In this document: positions 31,703-42,222 of the stretch, piece after piece | Position numbering within the stretch: the first letter of the stretch is position 1 | Layout: each line of letters starts with the position of its first letter | DNA from: Sandaracinaceae bacterium | GTDB taxonomy: Bacteria > Myxococcota_A > Polyangia > Polyangiales > Sandaracinaceae | Assembly (NCBI GenBank): GCA_019694315.1 | Contig: JAIBCE010000013.1 | Location: forward strand, 1 to 51,133 | DNA length: 51,133 bases | Reading direction: 5' to 3' | Position numbers and translations under genes: made by a program | Notes under the pieces: generated by a model | The model's input: the letters and a program-made list of their open reading frames with translations, nothing else | What the model was told of the DNA's origin: nothing | Database searches by the model: none

Positions 31703-32416
31703 ATGCTCTGGGTGGCGATCGGCGTGGTGGTGCTCTTGGTGATCGGCGTGGCGCTCGGCGTGGCCACGGCCGCCGACCCGGACGCGCTCACGGCCGCGCG
31801 GGCCGAGCTGCGGCAGCGCACGGGCCTCCTCGAGGTGCAGGGCTCGGAGGGCACGAGCCTGATCGCCACGCGCCCGCTCGGGCGTGTGCGCTACGAGCAT
31901 CGCTCGCACACCGAGGGCTCGACGGAGATCTCCGTGGGGAGCTGGCGCCTCGAGCCCACCCAGCCGCTGCGCGTGCGCCTTCGGCTGATCGAGAAGCGGC
32001 TCGCGCCGCAATCGCCGGGGAAACGGGCGGTCGCGGCCGCGACGGATGCGGTGATGGGCTCCCGGCGCACCGTCGGGCTCGAGCTCCCGGGGCCGGTGCC
32101 GATCGGCGAGCCGTCGCTCGATGCGCGCTTCTTGGCCTTCACGGACGAGCCGAGCGTGCTCGTGAAGATCGCGGCCGACCCGCAGCTCGTCGCCCAGCTG
32201 CTCGCCTGCGCCGAGCTCGACCTCGTGCTCGGTCCAGAAGGCGTGACGCTCCACGATCCGGCGCGGCTCAACCTGGGTGCGCTGATGGCGCCCGTCTCAC
32301 CCCTCGAGACCCAGGCCGCCGTGGTCGCGCGCGCCACGATCGTGGCGCACGAGCGCGTCATCGCGATGCTCGAGCACATCGCCTCCCGCGTCGTCGGCGG
32401 CGTGACCTATCGCTGA
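31703..32416 (+). CDS. Hypothetical membrane-anchored protein
   Basis: 237 residues. One N-terminal helix, MLWVAIGVVVLLVIGVALGV, is followed by a soluble domain of about 215 residues. Its strands include LRQRTGLLEVQGSEGTSLI, VRLRLIEKRLAPQSPGKRAV, LDARFLAFTDEPSVLVKIA and VVARATIVAHERVIAMLEHI. No family or catalytic motif is recognised. It is the first gene after the repeat array, which provides no obvious promoter. It is convergent with the 32455 gene. Confidence 0.68.
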   Translation: MLWVAIGVVVLLVIGVALGVATAADPDALTAARAELRQRTGLLEVQGSEGTSLIATRPLGRVRYEHRSHTEGSTEISVGSWRLEPTQPLRVRLRLIEKRLAPQSPGKRAVAAATDAVMGSRRTVGLELPGPVPIGEPSLDARFLAFTDEPSVLVKIAADPQLVAQLLACAELDLVLGPEGVTLHDPARLNLGALMAPVSPLETQAAVVARATIVAHERVIAMLEHIASRVVGGVTYR

Positions 32417-32454
32417 CCGATCGCTCGGCTCCGCGCCCCCATGCCGCTCGAGCG

Positions 32455-33303
32455 TCAGCGAACCTCGAGCGTGGTGATCGCGCCGCCGACATCGAGATCC
32501 ACCGTCGCAGTGCCTGGCTCGATCGAGGCCTCCGCGTAGCCGGGCCTGCTGACGCGCGAGATCACGTGCTCACCCCCGAGGCGAAGCACCACGGACGACG
32601 CGGCGTAGGCCGCGATCGCGCCGTCATCGAAGCGATGGAGCTCGATGGCGTGGCCCGCCACGCTGAGCTCGGCGATGCGACGCCCCGCGCTCGGATCCCG
32701 CATCGCTGAGCCTCCATCGGCCGCGAGACGAAGCCGCGGCGCCGCACGCACGCTCTCGTCGCCCAGCCGCGTCAGCATCGAGAGCGCTCGACGCGCCTCG
32801 GCCGACTCGCGCACACGTCCCGCGATCTCCGCGAGCCGCAGGCCATCGAAGCTCCCCTGCACGAGGCCCGCGAGCTCACTGTCGAGCACGATCGCATCCT
32901 CGCGTCGCGCCGGCGAGGGCTCTCGGCCCGCGAGCGCGCGGAGGCCATCGCGTGCGTAGGGGCCGAGCAGCCGCGCGCCCTCCGCCCGCTCCTCGTCGTC
33001 GTCGTCGAGCAGCGTGCCGAGCTGGAGCAGCGCGCGCGAGCCCGCACGCCGCAGCCCCTCGCGGCTCGCCGCCGGCACCCGCGAGAGCAACCCCACCACC
33101 TCGAGCGCGGTCGCCATCGCGAGCACCTCGACGATGGCCTCGAGCTCGGCGTGGCGCTCTGCTTCGGGACGCTCTGCTTCGGGGCGCTCTGCTTCGGGGC
33201 GCTCTGCTTCCGGCCCTGCATCGGGCCGCGTCCGGAGGACCGCATCCGCGGACTGCGTGAAGCGGCGGAGCAGCGGCGAGTCGGGGGAGGGCGGTCGTGT
33301 CAT
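32455..33303 (-). CDS. Hypothetical protein with PEAER repeats, downstream of a sigma-like gene
   Basis: 282 residues. After a short start (MTRPPSPDSPLLRRFTQSAD) come four tandem copies of a five-residue unit, PEAER, at about 31-50, made by a 15 bp DNA repeat. A helical middle (LEVVGLLSRVPAASREGLRR, ALLQLGTLLDDDDEERAEG, RRALSMLTRLGDESVRAAP) and a beta-rich C-terminus (AIELHRFDDGAIAAYAASS, GYAEASIEPGTATVDLDVG) follow. No known anti-sigma motif is visible. It lies 43 bases after the sigma-like gene on the same strand, so it may be its partner or target. No family is recognised. Confidence 0.7.
   Translation of the reverse strand: MTRPPSPDSPLLRRFTQSADAVLRTRPDAGPEAERPEAERPEAERPEAERHAELEAIVEVLAMATALEVVGLLSRVPAASREGLRRAGSRALLQLGTLLDDDDEERAEGARLLGPYARDGLRALAGREPSPARREDAIVLDSELAGLVQGSFDGLRLAEIAGRVRESAEARRALSMLTRLGDESVRAAPRLRLAADGGSAMRDPSAGRRIAELSVAGHAIELHRFDDGAIAAYAASSVVLRLGGEHVISRVSRPGYAEASIEPGTATVDLDVGGAITTLEVR
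33155..33214. repeat. 15 bp tandem repeat inside a coding region
   Basis: Four tandem units of cgctctgcttcgggg (first unit ends in a, fourth in a variant), in frame with the minus-strand gene, encoding PEAER repeats. The copy number is a multiple of three bases, so slippage would change protein length without breaking the frame. Confidence 0.85.
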
Positions 33304-33346
33304 GACGGGGAGTCGTTGGGCGTGAGTCGGGACTGACAGCGGTGGG

Positions 33347-34105
33347 TCAGCTCTTGCGGCGCTCGGGCCGCGGCTTGCCGGCGTCGGCGCGCCGCGCCTC
33401 GACCAGCTCGATCACCACGGCGGCGATCGCCTGCACGTCGCTCTCGTCGGGGTGGGCGGTGGCCCAGGCCCGGATCGCCTCGGCGACCAGCGTGCGGCCG
33501 CGCTCGATCCACTTGTAGAGGCGATCCTTGCCCACGGGCTCGGGCAGCGCGAGGCGGGCCTCGATCGCGTCGGGCTCCAGATCGCGCACGAACCGGTAGA
33601 TCGCCGCGCGCGCCATCGCCCGCCGCGTCAGGCGCACGGTCGCCGAGGGCTCGGTCTCCTCGATGTGCGCGAGCACGAGCTCCTCGATGCGTCGGTACTG
33701 TTCCTCCAGCACCGCGGGGGAGACGCCCTCTTCGGGGCTCGCGACACCGTCGATCGCGTCCTCGCCGGCGACGAGTCCGTGCGCGACGGCGTCGACCGCG
33801 TCGGCCCGCGAGAGGTCGATCTGCTTGCGTCGCAGGATCGTGGACGCCCACTTCGCCGCCTGTCGCGGGCTCGTGGCGTCCATCTGTCCCACATGACGGG
33901 CGATCGCGAGCAGGCTCTCCTGCACCACGTCGTCGCGACGTCGGTCCTGGGTGTGGGTACGCTCGCGGATCCAGCGGCTCAGCGTGCGCCAGGCCTCGTC
34001 GTGCCGCGGGTCGAGCGGATCCTCGCTCCGGCGCAGGCCATCGAGCGCCGCATAGAGCGCCGCGAGGGCAGAGTCGTCGATCGATGCCACGCGGGCCGGG
34101 GACAC
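33347..34105 (-). CDS. Sigma-70-like (ECF-type) RNA polymerase sigma factor, divergent
   Basis: 252 residues. A region-2-like segment reads RRRDDVVQESLLAIARHVGQ, then AAKWASTILRRKQIDLSRAD, the WxxxIxRRxxxDxxR pattern of sigma domain 2. A C-terminal part, EARLALPEPVGKDRLYKWIE followed by RGRTLVAEAI, fits a degenerate region 4 helix-turn-helix. Residues about 105-130 form an acidic linker. It is probably an ECF-type sigma factor controlling its own small regulon. GTG 34105 gives a full N-terminus; GTG 34090 is an alternative. It is divergent from groES across 168 bases, and the next gene downstream may be its regulator. Confidence 0.7.
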   Translation of the reverse strand: MSPARVASIDDSALAALYAALDGLRRSEDPLDPRHDEAWRTLSRWIRERTHTQDRRRDDVVQESLLAIARHVGQMDATSPRQAAKWASTILRRKQIDLSRADAVDAVAHGLVAGEDAIDGVASPEEGVSPAVLEEQYRRIEELVLAHIEETEPSATVRLTRRAMARAAIYRFVRDLEPDAIEARLALPEPVGKDRLYKWIERGRTLVAEAIRAWATAHPDESDVQAIAAVVIELVEARRADAGKPRPERRKS

Positions 34106-34176
34106 GCGCGAGGCGTAGCACGGCGACCCGATCGGCTGAGCGGATCGCGTCCAGCGGCTCCGATGCGGATCGAGCC

Positions 34177-34205
34177 TTGACGGCCCTTCCGCGCGTGCTT
34201 AGCCG
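34177..34205 (+). promoter_or_regulatory. Candidate sigma-70 promoter for groES-groEL
   Basis: A ttgacg box at 34177-34182 lies 16-17 bases before ttagcc/tagccg at about 34199-34205, some 70 bases upstream of the groES ATG. The -10 match is weak. I see no CIRCE inverted repeat (ttagcactc...gagtgctaa), so HrcA control is not supported. Confidence 0.35.
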
Positions 34206-34273
34206 TGCGGCCCCGCGATTCCGGCCCCGCGCGGGGCCGTCCGGACCCGATTCGTTCCCAAGGAGACACCGAC

Positions 34274-34558
<285 letters not shown>

Positions 34559-34662
34559 GCTCTTCACAGCACCGCCTGACGGCGCTGCGCGTCGGGGGTC
34601 CCATGGCCCCCCATGCCCCCCGCTCGTCGGTCGTCGCTGCGCTCCTCCTCCTCGCTGCTCCA

Positions 34663-34681
34663 GGGGGAGCTGCGCTCCCCC
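34663..34681 (+). other. Hairpin in the groES-groEL spacer
   Basis: A perfect 8 bp inverted repeat, gggggagc...gctccccc, with a 3-base loop tgc. It sits 105 bases after groES and 64 bases before the groEL ATG, with no T-run. It may protect the groES transcript, attenuate groEL, or be an mRNA-processing stem. Confidence 0.5.
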
Positions 34682-34744
34682 GCCGCAGGGCGCCCCGTGC
34701 TCGATACCGTTCCTTTCACGAATCCGATTGAAGGAGAAGTTTCC

Positions 34745-36364
<1,620 letters not shown>

Positions 36365-36372
36365 TTCCTCGA

Positions 36373-36406
36373 GGGTCCGTGCGGACCCTCCCCCACCGCG
36401 TGGGGG
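36373..36406 (+). terminator. Paired hairpins after groEL
   Basis: Two consecutive inverted repeats, gggtccgtgcggaccc (36373-36388) and cccccaccgcgtggggg (36390-36406), begin 8 bases after the groEL stop. Both are GC-only stems without T-runs. Confidence 0.6.
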
Positions 36407-36440
36407 CCCCCACCCGCTCCACTCGCTGGCGCGAATGCTG

Positions 36441-36465
36441 GCGCGCGGGGCCCCAGCCCCGCTTG
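36441..36465. repeat. Inverted copy of the 10.9 kb GC-rich element
   Basis: This 25-base stretch is the exact reverse complement of 10918-10942 (caagcggggctggggcccc plus gcgcgc). It lies in the 263-base gap after groEL, which has no gene. Two copies in opposite orientation at unrelated sites suggest a dispersed non-coding repeat family. Confidence 0.7.
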
Positions 36466-36627
36466 CTCGCGCTGCGCTCGGCGGGACTGCGCGTCGGTGA
36501 TGCGACATGAAGAGACGGGCTCCGGAGCGATCCGGGGCCCGTTTCGTTCTCCGTGGTGGCTGCAGCGGGCCCGAGGGCATGTCAGACGGGCGCGCCGCGC
36601 CCCGTCCTGCGGCGGAGGAGCACGAGG

Positions 36628-36933
36628 ATGTCGAGTGACGATGACGAGCGCTGGATCGAGCGCGACGAGACCAGCGCGCGCGACGACGACGCGGAGGCCG
36701 AGCCGATCGAGATCCCGTTCGATCGGCTGAGCGCCGCAGCGCAGCGAGGAGTCATCGAGGAATTCGTCACGCGCGAGGGGACCGACTACGGGCACGTCGA
36801 GGTCTCGCTCGAGGACAAGGCGGCGTCCGTTCGCCGCCAGATCGAGCGCGGCGAGGTGGTGCTGCTCTTCGATCCGAAGAGCGAGCGCGTGAACCTCGTC
36901 ACGCGCCGTGAGCGTACACGTCGCGCGGGCTGA
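36628..36933 (+). CDS. YheU/UPF0270-family protein
   Basis: 101 residues. The C-terminal two thirds, IPFDRLSAAAQRGVIEEFVT, then REGTDYGHVEVSLEDKAASV and RRQIERGEVVLLFDPKSERV, match the small YheU (UPF0270) family, whose typical length is 70-75 residues. An acidic N-terminal extension (MSSDDDERWIERDETSARDD) is extra. The family has no firmly known function. The ribosome site gcggaggagcacgagg precedes ATG 36628; it is a single gene between groEL and the two response-regulator genes. Confidence 0.85.
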   Translation: MSSDDDERWIERDETSARDDDAEAEPIEIPFDRLSAAAQRGVIEEFVTREGTDYGHVEVSLEDKAASVRRQIERGEVVLLFDPKSERVNLVTRRERTRRAG

Positions 36934-37070
36934 CTCGGCGTCGGGCTATGTCTGGCGAGGATGTCGGCCGATGATCTCCGTCACGCTCGCCGTCGCCATC
37001 GCGCCCCGAGTGACCAAACACACGTGCCGTGCGATCGTGTGCGTGTTTGTGCGTAGTCCGGAGAGAGCAC

Positions 37071-37955
37071 GTGACCGAGCGAGCGACGCCCAGAGCCACG
37101 ATCTTCCTCGTCGACGACGACCCGACGTTTCGCGCGGTCGCCAAGACGGTGCTCGGACAGGTCGGCGAGGTCCGCGTGTTCGAGCGCGCGGAGGCCGCGC
37201 TCGAGGCGGCGAAGACGACGCCGCCCGACCTCGTGATCACCGACGTCGTGATGGAGGACGTGGGCGGCTTCGAGTTCCTGCGCCGCTACTCGGAGCGCTT
37301 CCAGGAGCTCCGCACGCCGTTTCTGTTCGTGTCCGCGCTGGGAGATGACGAGACGCTCACTCAGTGCCTCGACGCAGGCGCCGACGACTACGTCGCCAAG
37401 CCCGTCTCGCCGGCCGTGCTTCGATCGAGGGCCTGGGCCCTCCTGAGGCGCAGCGGCTCGTTCGACCGTGGGGCGCTGACCAGAGCAGCCAACCAGCGGC
37501 CCTCGGTGCAGCTGTCGACAGTGGCAGTGAACGGCCACCCGCTCGCGATCGAGACCAGGCTCGTGCGCGGGCCGAGCCCCGCGATCGTCACCATCGTCAA
37601 AGCCGGTGAGCGCGAGGTGGTCCGCAAATCACTCTCGGTCTCGCCAGAGCTCGACGCGCCCGCCATCGAGCAACTGCGCATGCGCATGCACAGTGAGGCG
37701 GAATCGGCCATGCGAGACAAGGTGTCTTCGCTCCGATATCAGCAGCAAAAGGAACGCACGACTGGCACCCAGCCCGCGCTGCCCGAGCTGCCCAGTCTGC
37801 AGGCGCTCTTCGACGAGGGCGTGGATCACGCGCTCAACGCGAGATGGTCTCACGCGCTCTCGTGCTGGGAGCGGGCTCTCGCGCAGGATCCCGACAACGC
37901 TGCGCTGCGCTGCAACGTCGAAGTCGCGCGTCGCAAGCTCGCCAGCGGCTCGTGA
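37071..37955 (+). CDS. Response regulator with receiver, middle module and TPR-like tail
   Basis: 294 residues. The receiver domain (about 9-125) has the acid pocket FLVDDDP (D15-D17), phosphoacceptor D58 in LVITDVVM, the switch S88 in LFVSAL and K110 in VAKP. A middle module of about 60 residues follows (VNGHPLAIETRLVRGPSP, IVTIVKAGEREVVRKS) of unknown fold. The tail, LFDEGVDHALNARWSHALSC and WERALAQDPDNAALRCNVEV, is a TPR-like repeat. No DNA-binding domain is present, so the output is likely protein binding. GTG 37071 has a ggagagagc ribosome site. A paralogue follows 49 bases later. Confidence 0.88.
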   Translation: MTERATPRATIFLVDDDPTFRAVAKTVLGQVGEVRVFERAEAALEAAKTTPPDLVITDVVMEDVGGFEFLRRYSERFQELRTPFLFVSALGDDETLTQCLDAGADDYVAKPVSPAVLRSRAWALLRRSGSFDRGALTRAANQRPSVQLSTVAVNGHPLAIETRLVRGPSPAIVTIVKAGEREVVRKSLSVSPELDAPAIEQLRMRMHSEAESAMRDKVSSLRYQQQKERTTGTQPALPELPSLQALFDEGVDHALNARWSHALSCWERALAQDPDNAALRCNVEVARRKLASGS

Positions 37956-38004
37956 TTCAACGCACTCGTCGTGAATACGACACTGGACTCTCTCCCCAAC
38001 TGGG

Positions 38005-38844
38005 ATGAGTCTTGGGTTTGTGGAGCGGGCGCGGCTTTACGTGGTCGACAGGGACCTCCAGTTGCGGGAGAGCGCGCTCTCTCTCCGCACCCTGTTCGAG
38101 GAGATCGCCCCGCTCGACGACGCCTCGACCGTGGTGTCTCGCTCCAAGCGAGAGTCGCCGCAGCTCGTGATCGTCGAGCTCGACGCCGAACCGCGCGGTG
38201 CGCTCCACCTCATCCGCACCTACCGACTGGCGTTTCCCGATCGCGAGACACCGTTCCTCGTGGTCTCTCCGAGACCCGACGACGACACGCACATTCGCTG
38301 TCTCGATGGCGGAGCCGCGGACTACCTCGCCAAGCCGATCGCTCCTCGTCTGCTCCTCGCGCGCGTCTCGGCGATCTTGCGCCGCTCACAGCCGATGCGT
38401 CGTGTCGTCGAGGCCGCGCGACCGCGCCTGCGTCGGTCCGTCGTGGACGTCAACGGTCGACCGATCTCGATCGAGACCTGCGTCGTCCACAGCGCCGAGC
38501 CCTTCGTGCGAACCATCGTGCGAGCCGGTGAGCGCGAGCTCGTGCGTCGTCAAGCCAAGCTGGATGCCACGACCAGCTCCGACGAGCTCGACGCGATCGG
38601 CCAGCAGACGCACACCGAGGCCGAGCGGCTCGTGCGCGAGCGGGTGCGCGCCCTCCGTGATCTCCAGGGGACCGCGCGTCCGCAACGTCGCCTCTTCTCC
38701 GACGGTGTCGAGCACGCGCTCGCGGGGCAGTGGTCCGAGGCGCTCGCGCTCTGGGAGCAGGCGCAAGAGCTCGATCCCGACGATGGGGCCGTGCAAGCGA
38801 ACATCGACGTGGCCCGGCAGAAGCTCGCGAAGCAGGGGCGCTGA
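38005..38844 (+). CDS. Paralogous receiver-like protein with Glu at the phosphorylation site
   Basis: 279 residues with the same three parts as the preceding protein: receiver (9-125), middle module (VNGRPISIETCVVHS, VRTIVRAGERELVRR) and TPR-like tail (LFSDGVEHALAGQWSEALAL and WEQAQELDPDDGAV). In the receiver the second acid-pocket residue is missing (VVDRD, D15/R16) and the phosphoacceptor position 58 is Glu (LVIVELD) instead of Asp. K110 of LAKP is kept. It therefore looks like a pseudo-receiver that mimics the phosphorylated state. Tandem with the active-looking regulator, it may compete with or stabilise it. Start ATG 38005. Confidence 0.86.
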   Translation: MSLGFVERARLYVVDRDLQLRESALSLRTLFEEIAPLDDASTVVSRSKRESPQLVIVELDAEPRGALHLIRTYRLAFPDRETPFLVVSPRPDDDTHIRCLDGGAADYLAKPIAPRLLLARVSAILRRSQPMRRVVEAARPRLRRSVVDVNGRPISIETCVVHSAEPFVRTIVRAGERELVRRQAKLDATTSSDELDAIGQQTHTEAERLVRERVRALRDLQGTARPQRRLFSDGVEHALAGQWSEALALWEQAQELDPDDGAVQANIDVARQKLAKQGR

Positions 38845-38893
38845 CGCACGGCCTCGCCTCGCCGTCCGGCTCGCACTATCGTCCCGCCCCCCG

Positions 38894-40693
38894 ATGCTCC
38901 TCGACCCGACGAGCCCCCGTCGACGCGCGGCCCTGCGTGGTCTCGCGATCCTCGCGACGTCGCTCGTCGCGGGCGGGGTGATGTGGGCCCCAGCGTTCTA
39001 CGAGTCCGATCACTCCGGCTGGGGTGACTGGCAGCAGATGCACCACTGGGCCGAGGTCGGCGTGGTGTCGATGCTGCGCTGGGGCGAATTCCCATTCTGG
39101 AACCCGCACCACTGCGGGGGCGTGCCCCACTGGGGGCAGCCGCAGGCCCAGAATTTCTCGCCGATCTGGATGCTCCTGCACCTGCCCTTCGGCACGCACC
39201 TCGGCCACAAGCTGTGGATCCTCTTCCACCACGTGATCGGCTTCGCGGGCCTCTACCTCGTGGGACGCAAGCTCGAGAAGCTCTCGCGCGCGGGCGCGTT
39301 CCTCGCCGCCACCATCTGGACCGCGAGCGGCTTCTCGGCCTGGCACTACGCGGGCGGCCACGCGACGTTCCTCGCGTTCGAGTGGTATCCGTTCCTCCTG
39401 CTCGCGTGGCGCCGCGCCGACGACGACGTGCGCTACACCGTCGCGGTCGCCGCGATCATGACGGAGATGCTGCTCGAGGGTGCGCACTACGCGTTCCCCT
39501 ATGCGGCCGTCTTCCTCGGCTTCGACAGCGTCGCGCGCATCCTCCGCGGCAAGAAGGTCGAGATCCTCCACCTCCTCCGTACGGGCGTGATCTCGGCCCT
39601 CCTCACGCTGCTCCTCGGCGCCGTGCGCTGGGTGCCGATCATGCTCGCGATGTCGCGCTATCCGCGGCCGATCGAGGACACCGACACGCTCACGTTCGAC
39701 GAGATCGTGCTGATGTGGACGGCCCGCGAGCACGACTGGCTCTGGCGACCGCACCCCTGGGTGTGGGCCGAGTACGGCACCTACGTGGGCTGGGGCGTGC
39801 TCGCGCTGGTCGCGCTCGGCATCGCGCTGGCGCTCCGCGAGCGACGCTTCCTGCCCGTCGCGGGCGCGCTCTTCTTCCTCGCGTTCACGATGGGCTACCA
39901 CGGCCCGCTCTGGCCGAGCTCGATCCTCCACTCGCTGCCGTTCTTCTCGAACCTGCACCTTCCTTCGCGCTGGCAGGTGCTCTGCACGCTCTACATGAGC
40001 CTGCTCGCCGGCGTCGCGCTCTCGCGCTTCGAGGTGGGCCTCACCACCAAGCGCTTCCATCGCGACGGTGAGTGGGCGCGCGCGCTCTTGCCTTGGCTCG
40101 TGGCGCTCGGCCTCACCGCCGACGTCTATGTCTCGGCGCTCATGATCACGAACCGCTGGGACGGACCGCTCGTGGGCTTCAGCGCGCCCGAGACGCCGCA
40201 CATCACCGCGAGCCGCAACTACTTCGAGGAGTACGCGAACTACCCGTCGCGCAACGTCTCGACGCTCGAGTGCTACGACGCCGTGCCCTGGCCTCGCGGC
40301 ACGCACCTCTGGACCGGTCAGGTCCCGCAGGTCCGCTTCGCCGCCGAGGACGGCACCACGCCGCGCACGGGTGACACCCTGCACGCCTACGATCGCACCA
40401 ACCACACGGTGACGATCGACGTGGAGCTCGCGGCGCCGGGCGTCGCGATCGTGAACCAGAACTTCGAGCCGCAGTGGCACGCGTCCGCGGGTGAGCTCGC
40501 GCCCTCCGAGGGGCGCCTCGCCGTGCGCCTGCCTGCGGGGCGACACCGCGTGGTCTTCCGCTTCGAGCCCGACGATCTGCCCTATTCGGCGCTCACCTCG
40601 CTCGCAGGCGTGATCGCAGGCATCCTGATCCTCGTGCTCGCTCGACCCAAGGCCTCGCGCGCCGCGCCCACCGCGACCCGCGCCACGTCATGA
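38894..40693 (+). CDS. YfhO-like polytopic membrane protein
   Basis: 599 residues with about 11-13 membrane helices and large loops rich in Trp and His (PFWNPHHCGGVPHWGQPQAQ). Helical parts include LWILFHHVIGFAGLYLVG, GAFLAATIWTASGFSAWHY and LVALGLTADVYVSALMI. The first extracytoplasmic loop and the C-terminal beta-rich domain (VTIDVELAAPGVAIVNQNFE, LPAGRHRVVFRFEPDD) match the YfhO family of membrane proteins with glycosyltransferase-like architecture. The role is probably in cell-envelope glycan or glycolipid transfer. ATG 38894 starts the protein; the stop overlaps the next gene's ATG by 4 bases. Confidence 0.8.
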   Translation: MLLDPTSPRRRAALRGLAILATSLVAGGVMWAPAFYESDHSGWGDWQQMHHWAEVGVVSMLRWGEFPFWNPHHCGGVPHWGQPQAQNFSPIWMLLHLPFGTHLGHKLWILFHHVIGFAGLYLVGRKLEKLSRAGAFLAATIWTASGFSAWHYAGGHATFLAFEWYPFLLLAWRRADDDVRYTVAVAAIMTEMLLEGAHYAFPYAAVFLGFDSVARILRGKKVEILHLLRTGVISALLTLLLGAVRWVPIMLAMSRYPRPIEDTDTLTFDEIVLMWTAREHDWLWRPHPWVWAEYGTYVGWGVLALVALGIALALRERRFLPVAGALFFLAFTMGYHGPLWPSSILHSLPFFSNLHLPSRWQVLCTLYMSLLAGVALSRFEVGLTTKRFHRDGEWARALLPWLVALGLTADVYVSALMITNRWDGPLVGFSAPETPHITASRNYFEEYANYPSRNVSTLECYDAVPWPRGTHLWTGQVPQVRFAAEDGTTPRTGDTLHAYDRTNHTVTIDVELAAPGVAIVNQNFEPQWHASAGELAPSEGRLAVRLPAGRHRVVFRFEPDDLPYSALTSLAGVIAGILILVLARPKASRAAPTATRATS

Positions 40694-42222
40694 GCTTCCG
40701 CGACGACCGCGACGCGATGCGCGCGCGGATCGAGGAGCTCGAGACCGAACTCGAGGCGGCGCGTGCGCGTGTCGCCGAGCTCGAGTCCGCGAGCGGCGAG
40801 GTGAACGCGCTCCGTGCGCGCGTGGCGGAGCTCGAGGCCGAGCTCGCCAAGCACACCGAGAGCCCCAAGGCGCGCGCCAAGCGTGAGAAGCGCGAGCGCG
40901 AGCAGCGAGAGGCCGCTGCGAAGCGCGAAGCGAAAGAGAGCGCGGCGCGCAGCGAGGCTGCTTCGAGCGACGAGGAGCGCAGCCTGTCGTGGCGTGAGAT
41001 CCTGACGCTGCCGCGCGTCGTCGGGGGCTTGGTGATCGCGGCCTTCGTCGGCGTCCTCGCCTACGCGTTCCTCGTTCCGCCCACGTGGACCGATGCGCAC
41101 ACGGCGCCGAGCCTCGGCCTCATCGATCTCGACGCCACGCCGTCGCCGCCACCCGTCAACGGCCTCGCGGAAGGCGGCCATCTCGCGCCGATGGGCTGCG
41201 CGGGCATCGTGCCCGCGGCGCCGCAGCTCGTGCTGCGGAGCGCGTCGCGCCGGATCGTGACGCTCGACGTGGAGTCCAGCGTCGACACCGTCATGCTGGT
41301 CCTCGCGTCCGACGGAACCGTGAGCTGCGACGACGACTCGGGAGGTGGCTCCAATCCGTCCATCCGCACGGTGGTGCCGGCGGGCGAGACGCGCGTGTGG
41401 GTAGGCCTCTACGACAGCGAGACGGGCACGTCGTCGTTCACGCTCAGGATCGGCACCGAGGCGCCTCCCGACGGCGAGATCGACGCGCGCGGGCTGAGCC
41501 CCTCGTCGACGCCAGCGCTCGGCCGCCTCGCGCTCGCCGATGGCGTGCTCGCGCGCAGCGGCTCGTTCGTCGCGACGGTGTCTGCGTCGGTCGCGGACGA
41601 CTCGTGTCGCGGGCAGATCTCGATGGCGCCCTCCCTCGCGCTTGCGATCGACGCGCCGAGCTACGTGCGGCTCGATGCGAGCTCCGACACCGATCTCGTG
41701 CTCGTGGTGCAGCACCCCGACGGCTCGATCTCCTGCGACGACGACGGGGGTCCCGGCACGGCGCCGCGTGTCGCGACGCGCTTCGAGGTGGGCACGCACC
41801 TCGTGTGGGTCGGTCGGTACTCCGCGAGCGATCAGCCCACGGCCTTCTCGCTCGAGGTGCGCGGCGTGGTCGTGGGCGCGGGCGCCGCGACGCCGCCGCG
41901 CTCGTTCGGCGCAGGCGACGTGATCGAGGTGCAAGGGGGCGAGGGGTTCGTGCAAGAGGCGCACTGCAACGTGCTCGTCCCTGCAGTGCCCGACGCGGAG
42001 CTGGAGCTCGCGTCCCGTCTCGACGTCGAGCTCGTCTCCGACACCTCGTCGGGCACCGTGCTCGTCGACGTGGGACCGTGGGGTCCGTTGTGCCTCTCGC
42101 AGGGCAGGGCGAGCTGGCCTGCCGGACGACACCAGCTCTTCGTGGTCGCAGACGAAGAGGTCACGAGCCCCCGACGCGTACAGCTCCGGGCCGCTCCTCC
42201 GAGCCTCACGCCCTATCCATGA
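40690..42222 (+). CDS. Coiled-coil membrane protein with three PPC-like outer domains
   Basis: 510 residues. Residues 1-55 are a heptad-like coiled coil (RARIEELETELEAARARVAE), followed by a Lys/Arg/Glu-rich segment and one helix at about 106-122 (VVGGLVIAAFVGVLAYAFL). Outside lie three related beta-domains, each beginning with a Cys near GCAGIVPAAP, SCRGQISMAPS or HCNVLVPAVP. Their strands, such as SSVDTVMLVLASDGTVSCDD and SDTDLVLVVQHPDGSISCDD, resemble bacterial pre-peptidase C-terminal (PPC) domains. Overlaps the YfhO-like gene by ATGA and probably couples to it in translation. Function unknown; likely envelope-spanning adaptor. Confidence 0.78.
   Translation: MSFRDDRDAMRARIEELETELEAARARVAELESASGEVNALRARVAELEAELAKHTESPKARAKREKREREQREAAAKREAKESAARSEAASSDEERSLSWREILTLPRVVGGLVIAAFVGVLAYAFLVPPTWTDAHTAPSLGLIDLDATPSPPPVNGLAEGGHLAPMGCAGIVPAAPQLVLRSASRRIVTLDVESSVDTVMLVLASDGTVSCDDDSGGGSNPSIRTVVPAGETRVWVGLYDSETGTSSFTLRIGTEAPPDGEIDARGLSPSSTPALGRLALADGVLARSGSFVATVSASVADDSCRGQISMAPSLALAIDAPSYVRLDASSDTDLVLVVQHPDGSISCDDDGGPGTAPRVATRFEVGTHLVWVGRYSASDQPTAFSLEVRGVVVGAGAATPPRSFGAGDVIEVQGGEGFVQEAHCNVLVPAVPDAELELASRLDVELVSDTSSGTVLVDVGPWGPLCLSQGRASWPAGRHQLFVVADEEVTSPRRVQLRAAPPSLTPYP

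Noticed and set aside
34106..34273. CIRCE operator upstream of groES
   Set aside because: No ttagcactc-N9-gagtgctaa-like inverted repeat is present.
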